Positions 61,710 to 64,000 of a stretch of 64,000 bases of DNA are shown piece by piece. The position numbers were made by a program, and so were the translations under genes. The notes under the pieces were generated by a model, which was not told the origin of the DNA, ran no database searches, and saw nothing but the letters and a program-made list of their open reading frames with translations. The DNA lies in contig JAEQBH010004679.1 of NCBI GenBank assembly GCA_016808115.1, positions 100,303-164,302 of the forward strand, in the 5' to 3' direction. Every line of letters starts with the position of its first letter. Position 1 is the first letter of the stretch. The stretch is from Tetrastigma voinierianum. Lineage: Eukaryota > Streptophyta > Magnoliopsida > Vitales > Vitaceae.

Positions 61710-62105
61710 TATATATGATAAGAAAAACTATTTAAAGGAAAAATATATATGAAAACTAATTCCTAAACTCGATAATAAACTCAGAAAATATGAGAAAAAC
61801 CGAATTTTTCTAAAAAAAGCAAACAAGAATTGGTCGAATAGTATAGTTGAAACCTAGAAATTTCTAGATCTCTGGATGATGAAACGGACTTCATCGCTGA
61901 TTCGCCTCGCGTAAATCTAGTTACCTGCATTTGACTCGCAAAATTTCGAGACTGGCTTGATGTTCACGCTTAAGGTGATGGGTGTCCAAGATTCGAGGGA
62001 CTAGATTGCTTACGAAAAATCTCGAAAGTTGGGAAATGACTTGCTAAGTTAATGTGATATGATTTGAACTTGAATTAAGGAGAAATGAGAATTTGGGACC
62101 AAAAT
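61710..62105. repeat. Flank of element B and a plus-oriented LTR fragment
   Basis: 61710-61735 (TATATATGATAAGAAAAACTA) continues the 789 bp duplicated unit. From about 61785 a degraded copy of the B/C LTR start follows (AAATTTCTAGATCTCTGG, GATGATGAAACGGACTTCATC), without a clear TG end. It breaks off at about 62105. Confidence 0.55.
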
Positions 62106-64000
62106 TGACGCTCAAACTCGGGGTCCGCGGACAACTGGTCAACTCACGGAATACATATAGCCATTGAATGTCTCAATGCCACAAAATGAGTGTCTCTCTA
62201 CCCGAGACTCAAATGATAAGTAAAATGGCCACGCTGACTTCTACATCCATACTCACCAAAATATAATCAACTATATTACAATAGTTTCAAGAGTTGACTC
62301 CTATACAAACATGTATCAATCAGAATGTTTCATACATGTTTTACAAAAATATATAATCAAAGCCACATGTCGGCTTTCTTCTCAAAAGCGGCCTCTAGTG
62401 AGCGCCGTCTTCCTGAATACTCCCTGTACCTGAAAGGGGACCTTACAACAAGAGCAATGCCCAAGAGTCCAATTTTTCCTACAAGGGCTACTCCCTCCTA
62501 AACGACATGCACGGCACACCACAATCATCCACATTCCTTACAAATTTTAAATTTCACAAATGGAATGATTTATATCATGCATGAGATGAGACCCCCCCAT
62601 GAAAAACCCCGAGTCCCGACCGACTCCTTCACACATGCCATACAAAGTGTGAAAATAGTCATCGTGTTCCACCAATGACTCACCTATTGATCATCCTCCA
62701 ATACACACTTGAATTGTTGTCAAATTCCGTGTGTTTATTTATTTATGGGCCACGTCTTTTTGGGGTCACACCGCAGGATCGACATACGCCTTCCGACATA
62801 TTTACAGACTTTCATCGCCAGAGATCATGTCTAACCACATGTGAATTTGGGACTTTCACCCTGGGGAGGGGGGGAGGGGATCTACCCCAACTTGTTTAGC
62901 CCAACACACGTGATTTTTATTATTATTTATTTCTTTGTTTCCAATTAAGGATCATGGGTCTCAACCTTGGACGTTGTCCCATTTCCGAGCCCATCACACC
63001 CATTCACCAAGAATGGTGAATTCAACATCACAATTCTCCCGCACCGACTCGATGAGATGCTACATGCCTATGAATGTAATCATGCCAATTCATATATTCA
63101 ATTCCCATGGTTCATAATGCTAATTATATTTCATATAATTCAAACAATCATGTTAACACATCAATTTAGCATGCATCAACAATCTCATTCTCCACACATC
63201 AAACATGCTATTCATATCAAGCAATACCATGCAAGCAATTTCACATGGATAATTTAAGTCCAAAATTAGTTCCGAACACCGTGGACTGTCCAAGGAAAGT
63301 CCCCTCATCAAGCATTCAGTCCCATTTCTTTGGGACTGAAATACACGGTCGTTCTCGGCCTCACAACTCCCAAACCCATTTTTTTCATGGCATTTTAAAC
63401 CAAGATAGTCCCAGTAGGAGAAATTACCCCACTTCTTAGAGTTTGTCGAACTCTGCTCTTTCCTGGCTCTATGCGAAGCCCTTGCAGTGAGGATGAACTC
63501 TCCCTTTTGGTCCGCCTGGAACCGCTAATCCGATCGCTAGGAAATCTAGAGAGAAGGTGGTGTCTCTCTATCTTTTTCCTTCCTTTCTTTTATGTCTTTC
63601 CCTCTCCCTCTCCATCCCACCGCTTCGTCCAAGTCAGCTGGCTGAGAGTACTTCTTGCCACATGTCAGCCTATCATTGGCTCATTTGGATTACCTTATCC
63701 CTTTATCCATTTACTTTGGATTTCCATCCAATCCCATGGTGCCACATGTCTCCTATGGCCCCACTTGAGCTCATTGTTTGAGGCATCCTGCACTTGACAC
63801 GTGGTGCATTGTGAGCCACTCATCGTGTGCCAAGTGTCCCCTGCCACTCTCGGTACCTCGAAAAACGTGAAATTCCGACTATCTCAGAATTCAATGAAAT
63901 TCGACGTGGTAGCTAGATTTCACGAAACGAATTCAATGGCGAGGTCTATTTCATCATCCGAGATCTAGAAAAATTCCGGATCTTCAACCGAAATTACTAT
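62106..64000 (-). repeat. Family C LTR, minus strand, runs off the window
   Basis: It parallels 38775-43380 (without its insertion) and the reverse of 1-1394 along its length: CGGCTTTCTTCTCAAAAGCGG near 62370, AGACCC / GAGTCCCGACCGACTCC near 62600, ATTCACCAAGAATGGTGAATTC near 63002, and ACGTGAAATTCCGAC near 63865. The minus-strand LTR start is expected just beyond 64000. Open frames here (for example 63471-63797) are LTR sequence, not genes. Confidence 0.75.

Overview
The window looks like a repeat-dense stretch of a flowering-plant nuclear genome. The composition is AT-rich and there are many (TA)n microsatellites. The mobile elements are typical of angiosperms: Ty3/gypsy chromoviruses with 1.8-3 kb LTRs, Ty1/copia elements, a Tat/Ogre-like non-autonomous element, a CACTA element, and PIF/Harbinger-like and hAT-like MITEs. 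The species cannot be named from the sequence. No rRNA, tRNA, CRISPR, operon or organelle structure was seen. No LTR element here is intact: every gag-pol I could follow is broken by many frame changes.

Layout. 1-12287: an LTR of a gypsy family here called C, interrupted by a complete but decayed chromovirus A (1400-12125, perfect duplication TTGTA). 12288-20596: the least transposon-dominated part. It holds a degenerate CGATATTT array, a PIF/Harbinger-like element (13424-15000, TTA duplication), two hAT/Harbinger-type MITEs, one convincing host exon (DUF2470 domain, 16277-16512, +), and a membrane-protein gene on the minus strand (17465-19545) split by a CACTA element (17862-19014). 20597-26329: Copia-1 on + (duplication CTTGT). 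26872-31862: Copia-2 on -, with 150 bp LTRs, PBS and PPT. 31868-34610: low-copy sequence with unrecognised short open frames and a local duplication. 34740-38774: AT-rich dispersed repeats. 38775-43380: a family-C solo LTR (-) containing a 2.76 kb solo LTR of family D (perfect duplication CGTAG). 43381-45306: AT-rich tandem duplications. 45307-61709: chromovirus B, about 16.4 kb. Its reverse transcriptase is split by a B-family solo LTR (49589-57246), which itself contains a coding-free Tat/Ogre-like element E (51449-57123). 61710-64000: the flank, an LTR fragment, and a family-C LTR (-) running off the window.

How it fits together. The window is best read as a nest of insertions with a relative order: C before A; C before D; B before the inner B LTR before E. 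The target-site duplications, and an unoccupied copy of B's insertion site about 0.8 kb away, make this order unusually well supported. Two unrelated elements (A and E) entered related LTRs at almost the same internal position. Host coding content is small: one DUF2470 exon, one transposon-split membrane-protein gene, and a few unrecognised open frames.

Limits. Domain calls rest on recognising conserved motifs by eye; no alignment or search was run. The coding parts of the gypsy elements carry dense small indels and CG-rich words that differ from ordinary plant-transposon decay, so consensus error in the assembly is a real possibility. I found no convincing new biological system. The strongest observations are structural.
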